This document shows positions 5,470-5,532 of a DNA stretch of 5,532 nt, piece by piece (within the stretch, counting starts at the first letter, position 1; every line of letters begins with the position of its first letter). This DNA is from Candidatus Hecatellales archaeon ex4484_218. GTDB lineage: Archaea > Thermoproteota > Bathyarchaeia > Hecatellales > Hecatellaceae. Location: NCBI GenBank assembly GCA_002254975.1, contig NJEB01000067.1:1-5532 (forward strand), in the 5' to 3' direction. The notes beneath the pieces are model-generated. The model had not been told where the DNA came from. It ran no database searches and saw only the letters and a list, made by a program, of their open reading frames with translations. The translations under genes were made by a program, and so were the position numbers.

Positions 5470-5532
5470 CAGCTTGTATCTTCAATTACCGATTCAAGTG
5501 ATGCGCAAACTTGAGAAGCAAATTGTGACGCA

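Larger units (their letters stand above)
5305..5532. other. Non-coding stretch after dinB remnant, no supportable gene
   Basis: No frame of useful length occurs on either strand. Two edge fragments could be genes continuing outside: on the plus strand an ATG at 5501 opens MRKLEKQIVT to the window end, and on the minus strand the edge reads 20 codons to a stop at 5473-5475. Neither has a supporting ribosome-binding site or family motif visible. The stretch holds two copies of TATCGGTTT, a palindrome and a weak hairpin, listed separately. Confidence 0.45.

Noticed and set aside
5501..5532. Possible gene start ATG at 5501 (MRKLEKQIVT).
   Set aside because: Only ten codons are visible, with no clear ribosome-binding site or promoter at a fitting distance; it cannot be supported from this window.
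5409..5532. TGACGCA at 5409-5415 and again at 5526-5532 as ends of a mobile element.
   Set aside because: The repeat is only seven bases, there is no transposase or inverted-repeat partner, and a chance match is likely.

Overview
The window looks like AT-rich archaeal chromosome. The evidence is TATA-box promoters at archaeal distances from the starts, a predicted leaderless start, a TTG start, and a surface protein packed with N-glycosylation sequons (N-x-S/T) and carrying a C-terminal membrane anchor. Style and gene content suggest the Thermoproteota side, perhaps Bathyarchaeia, but this is an impression from protein style and not a placement. There are no rRNA, tRNA, CRISPR or insertion-sequence signals.

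Layout. Positions 1-134 (minus) hold the start of a universal stress protein gene with its own TATA box. Positions 215-2111 (minus) hold a large secreted, Asn-rich surface protein split into two reading frames. The first piece (828-2111) has the signal peptide and about 400 extracellular residues. The second piece (215-817) has the membrane-proximal domain, one transmembrane helix and a basic tail. Together they read as one membrane-anchored exoprotein broken near 830. Divergent from it, with one TATA element between them, is a two-gene operon (2176-4016, plus): a MacB/FtsX-type ABC permease and its ATPase, coupled by a TAATG overlap. A small conserved-looking protein of unknown function (4008-4235, minus) converges on the ATPase gene, and the two share nine bases.

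From 4401 (plus) there is a Y-family DNA polymerase IV gene (dinB). Its finger, palm and partial thumb domains are intact with all catalytic acidic residues. The frame then breaks at about 5074-5105, and the end of the little-finger domain follows in another frame (to 5304). About 60-75 residues appear to be missing between the halves, and strand composition flips from G-rich to C-rich near the break. The gene is therefore a pseudogene, a recombination product or an assembly chimera. A long imperfect palindrome lies on the predicted dinB transcription start. The last 230 bases have no supportable gene but contain a repeated TATCGGTTT motif, a near-perfect palindrome and a weak terminator-like hairpin.

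How the genes may work together: the ABC pair is of the class that moves or extracts substrates at the outer face of the membrane. The divergent exoprotein, under what may be the same promoter element, is a reasonable candidate partner, but this is inferred from position only. No clearly new system is visible. The points most worth checking are the two broken genes, the composition switch inside dinB, and the two palindromic candidate operators.
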